Notes: generated by a model not told the origin, from the letters alone. Numbered from the stretch's first letter, positions 22,264 to 36,774 are shown. The stretch: 64,000 nt of DNA from Paragonimus westermani (GCA_008508345.1 QNGE01002643.1:43506-107505); one strand, 5' to 3'. Numbers and translations are program-made.

Positions 22264-25200
22264 CTGTTGGGACAAAAAGGAAAGAGAAACCAACTTTAGA
22301 CTCAATTAGTTAGTTCATTTGAGCAGCAGAAATGAACATTGCTGTACAAGATGAGTGTGGATATGATGTGGGAAAATTATGTAAACACGAGAGAAAAATG
22401 GTTCCGTTGTCCTCATGTGATACCATAGTTACAGTGAAGGACACGCTTATATCAAACTCGATGGATTTTGTCCATGGTAACAGAGGTCAAACCACGTAAA
22501 GCAAGTGTATCCTTGCACCAACATGCATACGCAATCTCCGTAACTGTTTGGGTCCATATGATTAGATAAATTCCTGATAAGACATTTGGACTAATTGGGC
22601 ACAAATGTGACGGTACTATTTCAACTTAAAACCAAACCAGACAATTCAGCCTACCGTTTGCCGTGAAATGACGAGGAATATTTTAAAACACGCAACTGGG
22701 AAGAAATGATTGACTGTGAGGGTTTTTGGATGCCAGCATACATTGCATTACTATACACTATAACGTATACAACTAGAAATGTACGTGACCGCGAGTTGAA
22801 TGGGACTTATCAACATCACTCAGCAGAACAATCAGGACTTCAACGGTTCACGACTATTTTGTTGATAGTTTCACCAATGATTTTACGCAACCGTCGGTGT
22901 TTGATGCGGTAATCGCAAATTTTAAGTGTATCAGAGAATAATACGGTGATAGCAACCACTAAAAGTTTGCTTTAATGCACTTGAATAGCATGTAAGACAA
23001 AATCTGAAAGTGTGATCAGACAAAGAGTGTAGGAAAAATCGCAAAACTAAGTGATCAGCACATGCAAACAGGCAACACTCGCAGATTCTCAGAACTTGTT
23101 GTTCACGTGTATATATGTATATGACATGTGACACGAAATATGCATGGCAAAACTACCGGCTGTTTTTCAGGCAGTTACTTTTTCTATTCCTGGCCAGGTT
23201 TAACCTTGAAAGCGTACACCAACGTACACATACGCTTGTTATCATAATTCACGGAAATATACCGTATCTTCATTCTGACTGGCAGTTGCTCGTAACACAA
23301 GCGGTGGTCCTTAAACTGCTACATATCACTGCCCACATATCATATCACTGTCCACACCATCATCCCACTTGACGAAAATTAATTATTGTGGACTTTTAAC
23401 GTCAAACGCGGCTTCTCTTTTGCAGTCTTCAAGGTGAACAGGTGATGTCTCCGAATCATACATAGGTCGCATACACGAATGGCGCATCATTCCTTTGGGT
23501 GAAAACCGGACGTACATGTGGGGCAAAGTATTGGACTATCCACAAGACAATTACGCCCTCGATCGCACACCTTAATTTCTCAGAGAGAAAAGAAGGAATA
23601 CCAAATTTTAATGAATCAGAGGCTGCAATGTATAGGATAAGAATATATATATGGCTGCCGATTAACACGAAAAGCAGCCAAAACGGAGAACGAATAAGAC
23701 TTGACGGTCACGTGAGGCATTCGAGGTGGTGGAGCAAAAAAGGTAGTTAAAAACCAGAATATGGTCAGCTGGTGAGGTTTGATGAGAAATGTCAGGCATT
23801 GGTTTGATTGACAAATTTATCTGAACAGAAGAGCTGCCACCAAATATAAACACTGTACGTTTTGTGACGGTCTGAACCTTCAAACTTTAACTTATAGCTG
23901 AATTCAAATCAGTAACATTAGAAACAGACGCGCAGCCAGTTCTGTTGTATCTGTCGTCGGAGTCTGGTGTAAACGACCACTGTTCAAAATATTGGAAGTT
24001 GAAAATTATTTTGACTAAGGAGCAATAAGAGCACGTTCGGAGTTTTTAAGCAAGCTTGAAATGGTTCTATTGAAAACATGTCTGATTAAGTAGACAGCGC
24101 AGTATTTGCAAAAGCACATCGATTTATTTGAAATCTGGTTGAAATTAGCATTTCAAGAGAAAAACAATACTCTATCCGTTATTTGATTTTTAACAACTTT
24201 GTACTCATCTTGCGAGCCCGAAACATGCATGGGTTTAGGTTTTTATGGGGGAAAAAAGTTAGTTAGGAAACGGCTTTCAGTTTATGCAATCGGGCGCCTT
24301 TTATTAGAAGCTCTGCATATGAAGCTAGCCATTTATTTAAAAAAAATAGGGGGACGAACAATAACTAACTAAAACTCCGATTGCATACATCATGTAATGA
24401 GTAGTATGGATAGCTGATGAGTGCACTGGAACACTACGGTGTGTACTATGATAAGACTTGCTAAAAATGTGGTGAGAAGATCTTTTATAAGTTGTGAAAC
24501 GCTAAGAAGGAAATAAGTGAGATGGGTTAGTTAAAATTGAGCCGCAACACAGATAAAAACGCAAGAAAACGGTCATAAGCTTAAAGTATCTGACAAGAGG
24601 TCTGGTAAATATAGCAGAATGACAATATATCTAAGCAGGTAAAACACGACCGTAGTAAGGTGTCTAATGAATTAGAAGGGTGTGCAGAAACCTTTTACAC
24701 TGCAGACTAAAATGTAGGTTGCCGGATTTGGAAACTGGCTCACGAGTGTAAATTGACTAAATTACAATGGAATACTATGTACTGGCAAGAAACATCCAAG
24801 TACGGCATACATAATAACCGTTAAGAAAATGAAAGATGTGTTCATATTAAGTTTGCCTGCTGTGAATTAAAAGTAGTTCAAAGAGTGGCACGATGTTTCG
24901 ATTCAAAGCGCTGTTTGCCGCCACAAAATGCAGAGTTACAACAAGCGACGTCTCAGAGTAGTAGTTTTTACTGACCTTTAAATGAATATAGGCTGTTTGG
25001 CACAGTCACAAACATAACTACTAACAACTTCAGGAGAGTGAAAGCGAAGGTTTTGGGTTAGAGAGCGGAATAAAAACCCAGCCACTGTCTACCTTGCACA
25101 CAATAACAATTGCACAGTTACTTACAATAGGCAAAGGCTAGCTAACACCAAAAGTGAGGGGTCAAAATGACCCTGATGAGCAAGTTCATTGAAGAATTGG

Positions 25201-27050
25201 CCTGGTGTCCCATATATGTACATCCAATCTGCATTTGTTATCCATAACGAAAGAAACGGTTGGGAAAAACTCTGGTAGGTTGTTCCAAACTTGGCACATC
25301 TCGGTTCTTTCAAATGCGTCAAGTTTTAATCAAGAAGTGTTGTACTGCACAGTCTTTCTTTCTGGTGTTTAGAAAGATCGCGCCATTCGAACTATAGTGT
25401 TACCAACAGCTCGTTAGTTTTTACTGTTTTAATAGCTGCCCTTCATCGGTACATAAACAATAACGTAGCAGAATGTGGCCGAGATTGTAACAGGCACAAG
25501 TGGATCTATAAGAGTTGGATATCACAAATTTGAAGATTTTTCTAGTAAGACATATGAAGAAAAGCAAAGACGTTTGTGTTGATGGTCACCTTCAATAAAA
25601 TTATTAGTTTGCCAACTTTCAACATGCACAAGAGTTAATGAAAGTAAATTGATTTGTGAAATACCTCACTAGTAGTTTTGACTTAGCAGGTGTGTTTCTA
25701 GAACAGTGAACTCCTAGCATTTGTAGTATCAGTTTACAATTAGTTGTTGAATAAGTTCATTATATCCATGTGGCGGAATTTCACTGTATTCATGGGCTTC
25801 ACTGGATATCTAAACACCCTCCAGCTACCATGTTTACTGCAGCTCTATATTCGGCTACTCGGTGACAAAATTTGGCTTGAACCGACATGAGCACCGCCAG
25901 AAACTTATATACATATATATTTGTCGTCAGTATAGACAGCTTGATTTTTATTTTTGAGAACCGTCATTACAGCAGAATCAAGGAGGTTTCAGCGATTGTT
26001 ATGACGCGTAATGTTGGCTCACTGTACATGTGTACATATGCACGTGCGCAAACATTCGAGGATGACACTGATGTTTGAATCCTTTGAAATTCGTCGTTCA
26101 AAGACCCTGACCGTTTTATCACTTCTGTCGCTTGTCGACATCTAGACAGCGGCCTAATATATCTGACGCCTTAATCGCTTACTCGTTCGATAGTTACGTG
26201 CTTGAATGTAAGATTAATAGACGCGGTAAGCGTGAGGAAACACCACATAACAATTTTCAGGTGGTTTACTGAAGAAGTCCCACAGTGTGCTGCGTTTAAA
26301 GCGAAGTTTTAGAGCATTCTGTTGCCAACACGGGGCTGAGCTAAATGGTGCATTCCACATACACCACCGAAAGACGTACAAAGGAATATGCAAATTGTTT
26401 TTAGTTGACAAAGTTTCGTTAACCGAATATCCGAGACTTTGTTCAGATTTTCAAACTTTTAACTCACTCTCAGGTCGCACTGTGCCAGTGAAACACAAAA
26501 TGCGACAAAGCTACAGATTAAAGCCAGCTTTTTCGAAACATATCATTTGATCAATCGCTCTGCAACCCAGATCTGCATAGTGTTCTACTGAGATAAACAC
26601 CACAGAAGTCGCATCGTCCCGGATGTTAGAAGTCGCTTGCAGATTGAAAACTATAGATTATTCAGTCTGAACCTTCACTTTTCCCCAGGGCATTTTGCTT
26701 TGCATTCGCGCACCCAGATGTAGACCGATGTTCCTTCACCAATATTTCAACAAAAATCAATTTTTGTGAGGCAAAAATTGGGTGTCACTGAACATAAGCG
26801 TCATCTAGACACGACTGCCTCAGAAGAGCTAAACTTGTTTCCTAAAAATGTGCCAATTACAAAGAAAGTCAGTTCAAAGCTTGTGTTACTGACCGTGCCG
26901 TATGGATATTATCACTCAAATTGTCACGTAATCGTACTCGTCTGCTAGATTGCTCAAACTTTGAGCTGAATTTCCCACATGTCCATACTTTCGTTGAGAC
27001 ATTAAGACTTAGGATTACAAAACGGCTTAATCCGCTATATTTTCAACCCG
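22264..27050. other. Non-coding stretch, nothing identified
   Basis: The first ARL13B exon should lie here or beyond on the - strand, but I could not recognise it. Only short ORFs and small AT-rich runs were seen. Confidence 0.4.
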
Positions 27051-27059
27051 AACCAAATG

Positions 27060-27445
27060 GTTGAACATCACTCACACTCGATCCCAATGTCCGTATTCAG
27101 ATAGATTTTGCAGCCAGCCTGTCTCGAGAAGAAGCGCTAGATCGGAGTTTCTCTCTCATTAGAGCTTGCCAGTACAGCATATCCTTGTAATGGTCCGGAC
27201 TAGAACTTCAGCCACACTTTCATAAGGCAACCTTGTTGACCCCTACCCCAGTGGCCTCACATTAGGCACGTCAAAATTATCACCTATGAATGTTTGTCCA
27301 GTTTTGTTTGTGACTGATGATCGGGTTGCCTAATCGTCTAAGGAAAAGATACAGTAGCCCTCCTGTTAACTCTAATCGATAACCCCGCGACTAAAACCTC
27401 CACGACAGAGCGAAATCATCAATCCTATTAAACACATCAATAATC
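27060..27445 (-). repeat. Hammerhead-family repeat, copy D (degraded)
   Basis: In - strand order: the segment around GGGGTTATCGATTAG (about 27440-27370), a head with GATTAGGCAACCCGATCATC, a degraded tRNA-like module (27185-27270), a dead hammerhead at 27134-27178, and the tail ending at GTTGAACATCACTCA (+ strand about 27060). The ribozyme core reads CTGGCAA, and the cleavage triplet is disrupted by a base change (GATC). The order of segments differs from copy C, where the ATCGATAACC segment follows the tail. Confidence 0.78.
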
Positions 27446-30400
27446 TAAAATATTGCACGGCAGATAGGGAGATGTGAGTATTTATAATCTGCCTAAGGTG
27501 CCGTTAGTTTCCAATTCACTACCAGGATACTTTTATGCAGTACAAAACGGTGGTGCAAAATACGGTTCATCCCTATTTAGCGATAACTCACGCAAGAACA
27601 TCTGCCGCTGACAAACACAGAGGTTGGTAATCAAGTGTGCCATGAATATCTGTCTCCTTTCCCATTGGTGAATCTCACTTACACTGAGCGTGTGCCGTCA
27701 GTTACCAAGGCTGCTGGCAGTCAGTATAATTAACTGAGGACATCACTAGTCCGTCCGCCGTAAGGTCTCTGAAATATTTCAGAAAATAATAGTGACAGTT
27801 TTTCGATAATTTTTATGTGGTGTATGAAATTTGGTTGCTTGATGACTCTCCAAACGTGGAGCGATTCAACACTCATTTCCGGTTTATTCAGCCGTCTATG
27901 GCCGTGTTTTAAACTGCCTAGCTTTTATTCCGCGTCAGTACCGCATGTATGGTGCTATATAAGACCGTTTATACGTTGCGTACAAAAAGCGCCCAGTCTC
28001 CATTTTCATCAGCCGTTCCATTTCCTACTTCTGGTTAGCGCGCATCTGCAGACGTCGACGTAATGTACGCCGTGCAAAGTTGGCGAATTAGTTCAAATAA
28101 TTTTTTTCTTCGAATATATATCCTACAAACAATTGAAGTTACCACTGTTATAGATTTTCTGCGCATTTTAAATTGATTTGTCACTCACTAACTGTAATAC
28201 ATAGGTAAATCTACTAGCTAGACTTTGGTATATGTTCCAATCAGTGCGCCAATCGTAATTTTCGCTTTTTTATTATATAACAACTCAAAATTATGGTATG
28301 CGCTAGAAAAAGCTACGTCAGCGCTAGAGCAAACTGCTTCTGAGCAAATCCGTTTTTAAGTTATGGTTGCTGTATTTCCATTTCATATTACTGACGTGGT
28401 GCGCAATAAGCTGGATTTACCAGAGTCCCGTAGGATGTATGAACAACTAAGATAAATCGAAACAATTGAACGTGTTTGGTAGTTTAATTGCTGAGGTGTT
28501 CCCTGTCTTCCGAATAAGACTGAGCCGGATAGCCGGTAACCACCACAGCCCCTTTACCAAATACACCTGCTAGCAAACATTGCGTAAGTAAATAAGGTTC
28601 CCCTAAAATGCTATTGTTCTAACAGTTGCTTAAACACATGCAAAGCATTTTTAGCGTCAACTCCCTAAACTCAACACATTCGACCGAAACGGTTCACCAC
28701 ATTTGGGACTTACGAACTCGCTTCAAGTAGTCTGTGCACAATGGTTACTTTGATCACTCAAGCCACTTCAGGTATCAACGAAGCAGCGTTAGATGTCACA
28801 CCCGATTTTTCTCGTTCACTGATACAACGGTTGCACAATGTCGCGTACACCTCACCTACCGCAATCAAAAACCATTTCCGGTTGCTGATCTTGTAACCAA
28901 ATGTTTACCAAAAGTGATTGGTGGTGCCGACGGCCTAACATTTTCAGTTTAGTCAGCAAAATATTGGTCTGTCCGAACGGTCATCTTTTCTTATGAACCA
29001 GCCATCTCACTCACACTAGTGTTGAGGTCAGATCGATTTTATTTAAGATAAACGATTCTGATCAGTCAGCCACGTTCAACATTTAAACAGCCAATAGGCT
29101 GACTACCAGAGATTTCAGCCAGACCTTCCTCAGACACTTCGTTTAAATCCCCGTAGACCTATCCGCTTTACCTTCAAGATCACCAGTGTGCAATTGGAGA
29201 CAATCGGCATCGATCTCCTCCAGCACTTTGATCTTCTAGTAGACTCCATACAATGACTTCTGCTCTGCCAAACGATAAGGTTTATTGTTGCTTCAAAGTT
29301 GCCCAAAAGGTTTCCACCAGTCACGAGTGTTGAAGCCTTAAGAAAACAAATTCGTTTGATTTCTCAATCAATGAGCTCGTAAATGCTTTACGCCATTCTT
29401 TATACCTGTCTGTCGCCAAAATTTGCACAAAGCATTGTATGGTTACTGTTGATCCGTCTACACATGCCAAGGCTCGCAGATTGGCATCGAATAAGATGAA
29501 AATAGCTCGTTCCGAGTTCAGTCGTACGCTCAAACCTGGAATCGTCCGCGTGCTTTAGAGCACTTTGGTTCTACCACTCTGTTTGTTGTCCAAAATGTAA
29601 AAAGAGTAGTGTTCATGTGAAGTTTCTCAACTCTATAATAACTCTTAGGTATTCAATTCTGTATATACAGGAAATCAAGGCTAGCCTCCACGGCACCGTG
29701 TGTTCTCGCAAACCGAATTGGCGCGCGCCTACTATTGTTGTGACTGCGGAAGACAATTTGCCCGCAAAGTTTTTTATTACACCATCTCCCGTGAATGTTA
29801 CGGTAACAAAGAACCACAAACACGTGCACTCATTTGCACGGCTGAGGTGCAGTCACACACATTGGCTAGCAGTACGTTGTCGTTTGCCCTGGTTGCACTT
29901 TCCCTATAACTTACTCACACTATTCCCACAGTCGCCTTTGGTCCATTTTCTTCCAGGCGTTGAGGCTTGCCCTTTGTTTCCAAATTTACTCAACATACTA
30001 TCACCAACAAAGCTGCCTATTACACAACGCTACCAGACCACGGCTGTTGATGAGGACATCATCAGGACCGTCGTCATTACGTCATTTTGTTAGTTGAAAT
30101 CTCTTTGACTGCGTTTGGTTTAAGAAATACTTGAACGTTTTGACGTTTCACCGTCAACACCACGCTGGCTTCCGATTTTGTCTACTTTCATATTAGCAGC
30201 TTGTCACTTGAAGAAGGCCACTAGATTTGTCTATGACATCATCTAGACAAAGTGTTAACCGTCAGCAAAATGAAAAGCATAGTTTCGGCCAGCCGCCAGC
30301 AGGGTTATCAAAAGCCTCACGTTGAACAGAAAAAATGTCGACCACTGACTGATAAGGTGAGAACAAATCGCAAATATCCATCTTACAAAGCTTGCTACGA

Positions 30401-31090
30401 TTCGTCGTTCCCATGTGATGGATAGTCATTAAAAACGGGTCCATTACATAACTCCCTATAGGGCGTTACGAGGTTATAAGCTCAAACAACCTTTATTGGA
30501 CTTGCCCTGTGTTCGTTTCAACAGTGACGTTAATTTATTAGCGTTAGCCACCAAACCGCGTTAAGCATGCAATAGCACCCGCCTTCATGTTGCATCATTT
30601 CATTTCGTACGTACCATGTGACCTGGTTCTCAGAGTCTCCCACAATGCTGTTTGAGAACGTTCTCCAACGTGGCATGCGGTCTTCGAAGAAACTATTAAT
30701 GACACACTTGTTAAATGTAGAATCCATCATGATGAAGGCTTACCCCGGCGAATCGCACGCGGACGTCAAGGGAACCATTCAAAGGTGGACTCAGAAGACG
30801 AGATTGCGGGCAACGAAAGAAGCCAACGATCTCGTTACCGATATCTTTGCACTGTGATTCCAATTATGTACCGGTCAGAGTGATACAGATATTGCTACAA
30901 AAACTGCGCTTAATGTAACGTATGATTATCCATGTGCCTTCTACATCGTTCCTCGTGAAGTGGAACATTGTGTCGTCGTCATTTTGCGAGATTAGAATTA
31001 CTTTTAACGCTACTGAGCTCCGTAGGAAATTAGACAATGTGCTGCATATGATAAGATCGCTTAATGGCACACAGCGCTATACGCATTATT
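27446..31090. other. Non-coding stretch, nothing firm
   Basis: Several ORFs of 60-160 codons occur (for example 29617-30093 +, 29321-29533 -). I could not attach any of them to a family, and overlapping frames on both strands are equally open. Confidence 0.4.
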
Positions 31091-31098
31091 TCCTCCCA

Positions 31099-31159
31099 CC
31101 GTTTCCTGAGTGTTCCCAAAGTGTCTAGTTAGAACACTCAGAGAACACTCAGGGAACGG
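31099..31159. repeat. Near-perfect inverted repeat with GAACACTCAG words
   Basis: A 17-nt arm at 31099-31115 (CCGTTTCCTGAGTGTTC) pairs with 31143-31159 with one mismatch. An additional AACACTCAG direct repeat sits inside. Related words and the flanking CTAGTAGCAC string recur in inverted orientation at 63730-63800. Confidence 0.85.
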
Positions 31160-31405
31160 TCGTGCTACTAGGGCAATATGCCAGGCAGTAATTCATTTTT
31201 TAATGTTTGTATACAACGACACAAGCTCTTCGGGCAAACTTATAGAGCCAAGTGAATTTCACCATGAACCAGGCGAGTTGAGCCTTCGCCATACCACAAT
31301 GCAAAGAGAGGTAACGCATAGTTGTGTTGGTTGTTGTGAGCCATACATAATCATATTGTACTCACAAGTGAGCAGTAGTAGAATCGCCATATATGTCTTA
31401 AGACG

Positions 31406-31433
31406 TATAGACGTAGTAATTACTACGTCTATA
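31406..31433. repeat. Perfect 28-nt palindrome
   Basis: The arm TATAGACGTAGTAA pairs exactly with its reverse complement, with no spacer. Another palindrome (GTCTTAAGAC) lies just to the left. No gene is nearby to suggest an operator. Confidence 0.9.
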
Positions 31434-33430
31434 AATCGCATCAGTTTAAATATAGCAAACGTTATATATATATGAACAATTGTTCATGTGTACGCGCACA
31501 AATGCATATAACCCAACTCTGAGCAACTTACTTATTATTCTTTTGTTTTTTGCGTATAAATGGAAAACAAAAAGCCATAACGAATCTCCTTATACAAGAA
31601 AGACTTATACATGCATAATATTCCGGGCATACAGAGACATTTGAAGATACTCACACCCAAGCAAACACTCGTGAATATCATTGGTTCATTTAAACTACAT
31701 CTGGGAACTATGGCCCAGGTGTTTAAAATTCTACCAAATCTGCAACGGCAAGTTTGTTTATATCTAAATTTTTTGTTTCTGTTCAGTTAAGTTCAATCGC
31801 TATCATTTTTTCTTTTTGTTGCCGAGACAAGATAACCAGTCTATTTTAAATAAGTTCAGCTCACACAAATTGCGGTGATTGTCAGTGCTGCTTAGTTTCT
31901 CACACTATTCAGCTTCAGACGTCCCGCTGCGATGTGACGAAAAAACAGGACGAGCCCTCATTTCATTTTATCAAAAGGAACCATAACGTAATGTCGTTTA
32001 ATTGGAAACATCTTACACTACCATAGCAGTCTCATCGATTTGCGTAGGCGCCAAAGATCCACGAAGCATGAGAATCCAAAGCGAACACTTAAAAGGAATC
32101 TAGATAAACACATGGAGTAGCACAGGGACTGTTCATTCTTCAGAAAGTCATTCATGTAAAGAAGCATCTTACAGTACCATACCGAGAAGAACAGTGGGAA
32201 AATACACGGATGAGTGTTCAGAAGATCACGGATAACACACCGATATACATTATTATCAGGTTGATTAGACCTTCCACGCTAGCTCTTGGACCTCTTCCAG
32301 CCAGCATTACTTATGTTACTGTCTATATTCGATTACCGTAGTGGTTGGTACCATTTCTGGCGGCAGCCAATTCCATGTGTTAACTTTCCTACTTATGTGT
32401 AATTTCAACTCAGTTCAACTTGGTTAAAGTCAGAGGGTGACGCCTTGGACCAGAAACGTCCCCGTTCTCGAAACCTTCGGCTTCAAGATGTTATTGTGTT
32501 ACATCAGAAGCAGAAAATTTTGTCTCGCTTCAGTCTTGTAGACTGTCAAAGAGCTAGGTGACAACTGATTCGTAGGAATTGCCGACCGTTCACCTTCCTT
32601 GAGGATTCTGAAAGCAACCGATAATTTCCGTTTGTTTGTTAAGGTAGCACATGTTACGACCAAGAGATAATGGCCATCCTGTTTTCAGTCATAAAACTAA
32701 ATGCACGCAAATGGGTATCTATTTCGTTTCGTCCGCTTCTTCTTGAATGACGTTTGTCCTACTTCGACGTTCCAGGGATTTCTAGCTTGGCCCGATTTCG
32801 AGATCAACAAAACGGACATCATTCCGCACAATGTTATTTCGTTTCGGCACTTGACAGCCGCCATTCAACGCGTACCAAGCTGTAGCAAACTACTTATATT
32901 TTCCAAAAATTCTGAAACCGTAAGGGCTGTTTATACAATTTCTTGTCTTCTATTAGCCCGATGTCTTTTGGAACCAAGGTTCGTTCTCTTTCTGAGCAGG
33001 CATACTAAATTTGCCGCTATGTATTCACAAAAAGACGTCTGCTGGCGTGGAATTAACACCTGATTTACTGGACCATTGTACACTGTGCTGCCTAAGGGAC
33101 CGTATGCTTACGCTCTGCCTGCTGGCTTGGGAGGTTAACGAAGAAGAAAAGAGCCCACTGCTGGCAAAGTTCGGTAACAAATGGAGACACCATAGATGCA
33201 CTATGTGAAAACAAAGGCAGGGGTGGAGGAATGCGCATGGAAATGGAAAAGAAGGCATATTAGGCACGCCAGTCCGTCCACCTTACCCGGCCAATGGGCT
33301 TCTGGAAAATCCGCGAGCTGGCGGCCACCAAGGTTTTGCTTCCGACTTCCTTGATTTCCGGGTTCACAATTATATTTTGAGGTAAAATATGTCAAGCATT
33401 TGTCATTGTTCTTGAGAATGAGTAAGCCGT
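31434..33430. other. Non-coding stretch, nothing identified
   Basis: No exon with convincing splice context and no repeat was recognised. Confidence 0.35.
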
Positions 33431-34960
33431 AACTAAAGCAGGAGCTCTGTAATCTTTAGCATTCAAACTGTGTCTGAGGAGCGCAGGACTTCTGTTAAAG
33501 ATGAAGATGCGCCTCCCACCGTTTGTTAATCTCCTGTAGTTCACATGTATTTTGACGAAGTCGTCCATCTGTTTTTTTGCCTAATACACCAGGTCCTCAT
33601 TTCTTAATAGTATTCGGGTGTAACGACGCTGCACCTCTTCTAGTATCCAGACAGTCTTTGCGACAGAAGGACTATTGCGCTTGTACCATGTGTTAGGAAC
33701 CAGTCCGTAAAAACTCAGTGTGGAGTGGCTAAAACTTATGGTTACCGGAAGTTTCTCCAACCGGTACGAAGTCTTAGTTGTACTCCAGACCGTTACTAAT
33801 TTTCGGGGGGGGGTTGGGGACGGCCCAAAGATCCTCAGTCATTTGATCCGTAAAGCCTTCCAGTGACCTTTCTAATTAGATCTAGATTCCTTCGCAGGCT
33901 GTCTGTTTTGGAGATGCAAAGTTATCATGCAAAGGCAGCTATTTTCAATATCCTGCGCTCAGCCGGAGTGGCTACTTCATAACTTAATGGGGTTTTTATA
34001 AGGAACACTTATATTCTGTTCTGCGTTGGATACTCCATGAAATTTCAGTCATCCACGAACAAGCATAGTACAGTCCCGTGCCAAATTAAGTAGTGATTGA
34101 GAAATGGGTGTCAACAAAACTGGAGTTCCGGGTCTTCAGCTTGTGACCTAACCGGGGCTCACTTCAGCTCTCTGCGAGAACAACGGCGGTGATCCACACA
34201 AACAGAGTTGCAGAAATGCATCAGTACCACACTATCAAACTTTGGTGAAAGACTGAAACAGACACCACACTTCAAAACCTTTTCCTCTATTCAGTGATTT
34301 CATCCGAAAACCAACGAGCAATCATGCGCCACCTATCCTTGGAAACCCATGTTGAGGGACTGTCAGGAGTCCATAACTTAAAACGTGGTGCGCAGTCCGC
34401 CTCCTGGGGATTTTATCCTGTTTCTAAAATCTGAACAATAAGGATGACTTCGCTGCAGTTGGATGCCCTCAGTCTATTCCAATCTACGTGAATTTGGGTG
34501 AATACAATCACCCTCCTTCAATTGTCTGGTAGCCTAGCCTCTACAACTGATTTATTAAGGGCCGAGTTAAACTATGAACCCGAAGTTAGGCCAGAATTGT
34601 TCAAAAAGTATCAGGGGTCGAGAAGTCTCAGTGGGTTCAAATGATTTTATTTGGTCTCACCCTTTTTTCGGTGTGGACACCACCCTTTTAGTCCGCAGTA
34701 GATTAGACATTTTATCGACGCTATGGAGCCTGTCACTTTCCTTGATTTAATGTTCAGCAAAACACAGAACTTCAACGCCACTGACTCTGGGTGTGACCTT
34801 GCTAACCACGTGATCGGTTATCAGTAGTGGTGATTCAGTGGACACATCGTGAGGATTATTTGGGATTTTGGTAACTACAAGATCGATGCCTGATGTAGTT
34901 CGATCCATCTTTCCTTCAGTTTACCTTTTAGCATGTTGAGTGGCGGACAAGAGCGTAAAG
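33430..34960 (-). pseudogene. Degenerate CR1/Jockey-like LINE, endonuclease end to RT thumb
   Basis: The - strand, read across several frameshifts, gives ordered landmarks. First is SGIDLVVTKIP...ITDHVV at about 34900-34800, typical of the endonuclease-RT linker ('xLDLVLTN...SDH'). Then comes a palm fragment with LCLFVDD at 34048-34075, in the place of the catalytic F-A-D-D box. Last is ILEEVQRRYTR at about 33625-33655, the characteristic thumb motif. Each survives in a different frame with stops between them, so this is an old inactive copy. Confidence 0.65.
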
Positions 34961-36770
34961 GCCCGGTTAAGTTCCCATCCGAATTCTTCAGTAACCTAGC
35001 CGATATCCGACGTACGATTGCCTCATAGCAACGAAATTTTCCTCACATTTATGGCGTTCCCCGGTCCTAGCAAAAGCTTCACACGCTACATTTTCAGTGC
35101 GATTAGGCTTCCATGATTAACAGAAAGACACACCTGGCAATTTGGCGGTGAGTGAGCATTTGTACCGTTTGCGTAGTTGACGTCATCAGCTCGTCCATCT
35201 TCTCTATCTCTGTCATAAAAATGAGATCCCGGTAGACTGATTTTCTTGTGCACATGACATTTTCAGTCAACGTTTTAGGCGCCGGTTTCACATGAAAACC
35301 CGGTTGCTGTCCTTATCTCTCCTTCTTGTCTGTGTAGGTGCAGACGTTTATACAAAGTGCAACCAGCCTGGTTCCGTTTCGCCTGTTTGCACTTCTCGAA
35401 GATGAGACATGGAGTTACCTGTATAAAGAATTTACGTCCTAGTACCCTCCTCACTTCAAGGCGAATAAAGAATAAGCAGTTGTCTATCTTAGGAACTAAT
35501 CTTGTGTTATTATATATGTGGTAAGTGCAATGGATACAACTTTAATACCTCCTTATATGAATGTATGGTGATGGTTGCCGCAATCATTGTATTTAGTGTG
35601 CATGGAAAGCATTTACAAGTTGCAGTAAGAAGTGGTCGGTCGGCCGATTTTGTTCACATCATGGTACACTCCTGTCGCCCTAGTGTTTCTCTTACCAAAT
35701 TCACTATTCAAGGAGACAACAATCTATCCTGTCTTGCAGGCCTAATAAATTCCAGCCGCCACTAGTGAATTTATTGCTTAAATTCGTGAATTCACCGGAT
35801 TCTGACCCCTGAGCACAGCATACCTTTCACCTCTGCAATATTTTGTAGATTTGATCTTCACATACAGTATGTCAAAGTTTAGCTTGATTCAAGCTGCTTT
35901 CAACGTCTGTTGCGCAGAAAGCCCCGAAATGTTTTGATGCCACCGCAACTCAAGGTCATTAGTTCGTTCCAAATGTAAGAGCACTTTTATCAAAAGGCTT
36001 CCTTTTCATGCGAGATCTGAATGAGCTCCGTTTTTCTATCAATCTCCTTTGATGTTCTCACAGAAATGGCCACACTTACCTTGCAACCCTTATCCTAAAT
36101 GAGACCGTCCCTCTTTTGGAGATATTTATTTCCAGTCGGTGCATCTCCTTGATCCTCTGTAAGCAAATAAGCAGTTCGTTCTAACCTGCCTAGCTCTAAG
36201 CGCAACAAATATCACTATTATTTCCCATGTTCTGACGGTCTGAAACTATCTTCGACTTCCCTGACATGCAACGCGCTCCTTCTTAAGATCTCTAACGCTG
36301 TGGGTTAAACTAAGACTGATGCAGTTCAAGTAAGTATACTCACTATGGAAATTAAAGACTTGTAACCTTGTCTCACTTCAGTCGGCGTTGCCTCGTGACG
36401 GAACTTCGTGAAGTCCAAGTTTAAGTCTGATCCGTGTTCACCTGCATGTAAGGATTAATCCAAACCATAAACTGTCCTTTCGAAGTAACCTATGTACTAC
36501 ATCCGTCACTCGAATTTATCACTATCAACCTCAAGTTTATCCTTTTCCGGAATTGTAGGCAGAAACGGCAAGTAATTTCTCCGTAAGCAGACAGTCGGTT
36601 TATCACATGAAACGATAAGCTCTGTTTCACTGCTATACCACTCATGCTGGAGAATCTCAGCAAGCCACACATTTCTACCTAACAATGATAATGAAACTAG
36701 TGACAATAATAATATATATTTCCCAACGCACACGTAAGAAGCACGCTGGGTTGTGCGCGATCACTTCAGA
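34961..36770. other. Probable further LINE remains on the - strand, unresolved
   Basis: By position this should hold the rest of the endonuclease domain of the - strand LINE. No motif was clear enough for a call, and ORFs are short on both strands. Confidence 0.3.
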
Positions 36771-36774
36771 TATT

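Noticed and set aside
29617..30093. 158-codon + strand ORF
   Set aside because: Three overlapping frames are open and no conserved feature was found. A possible zinc-finger look in another frame lacks the histidines.
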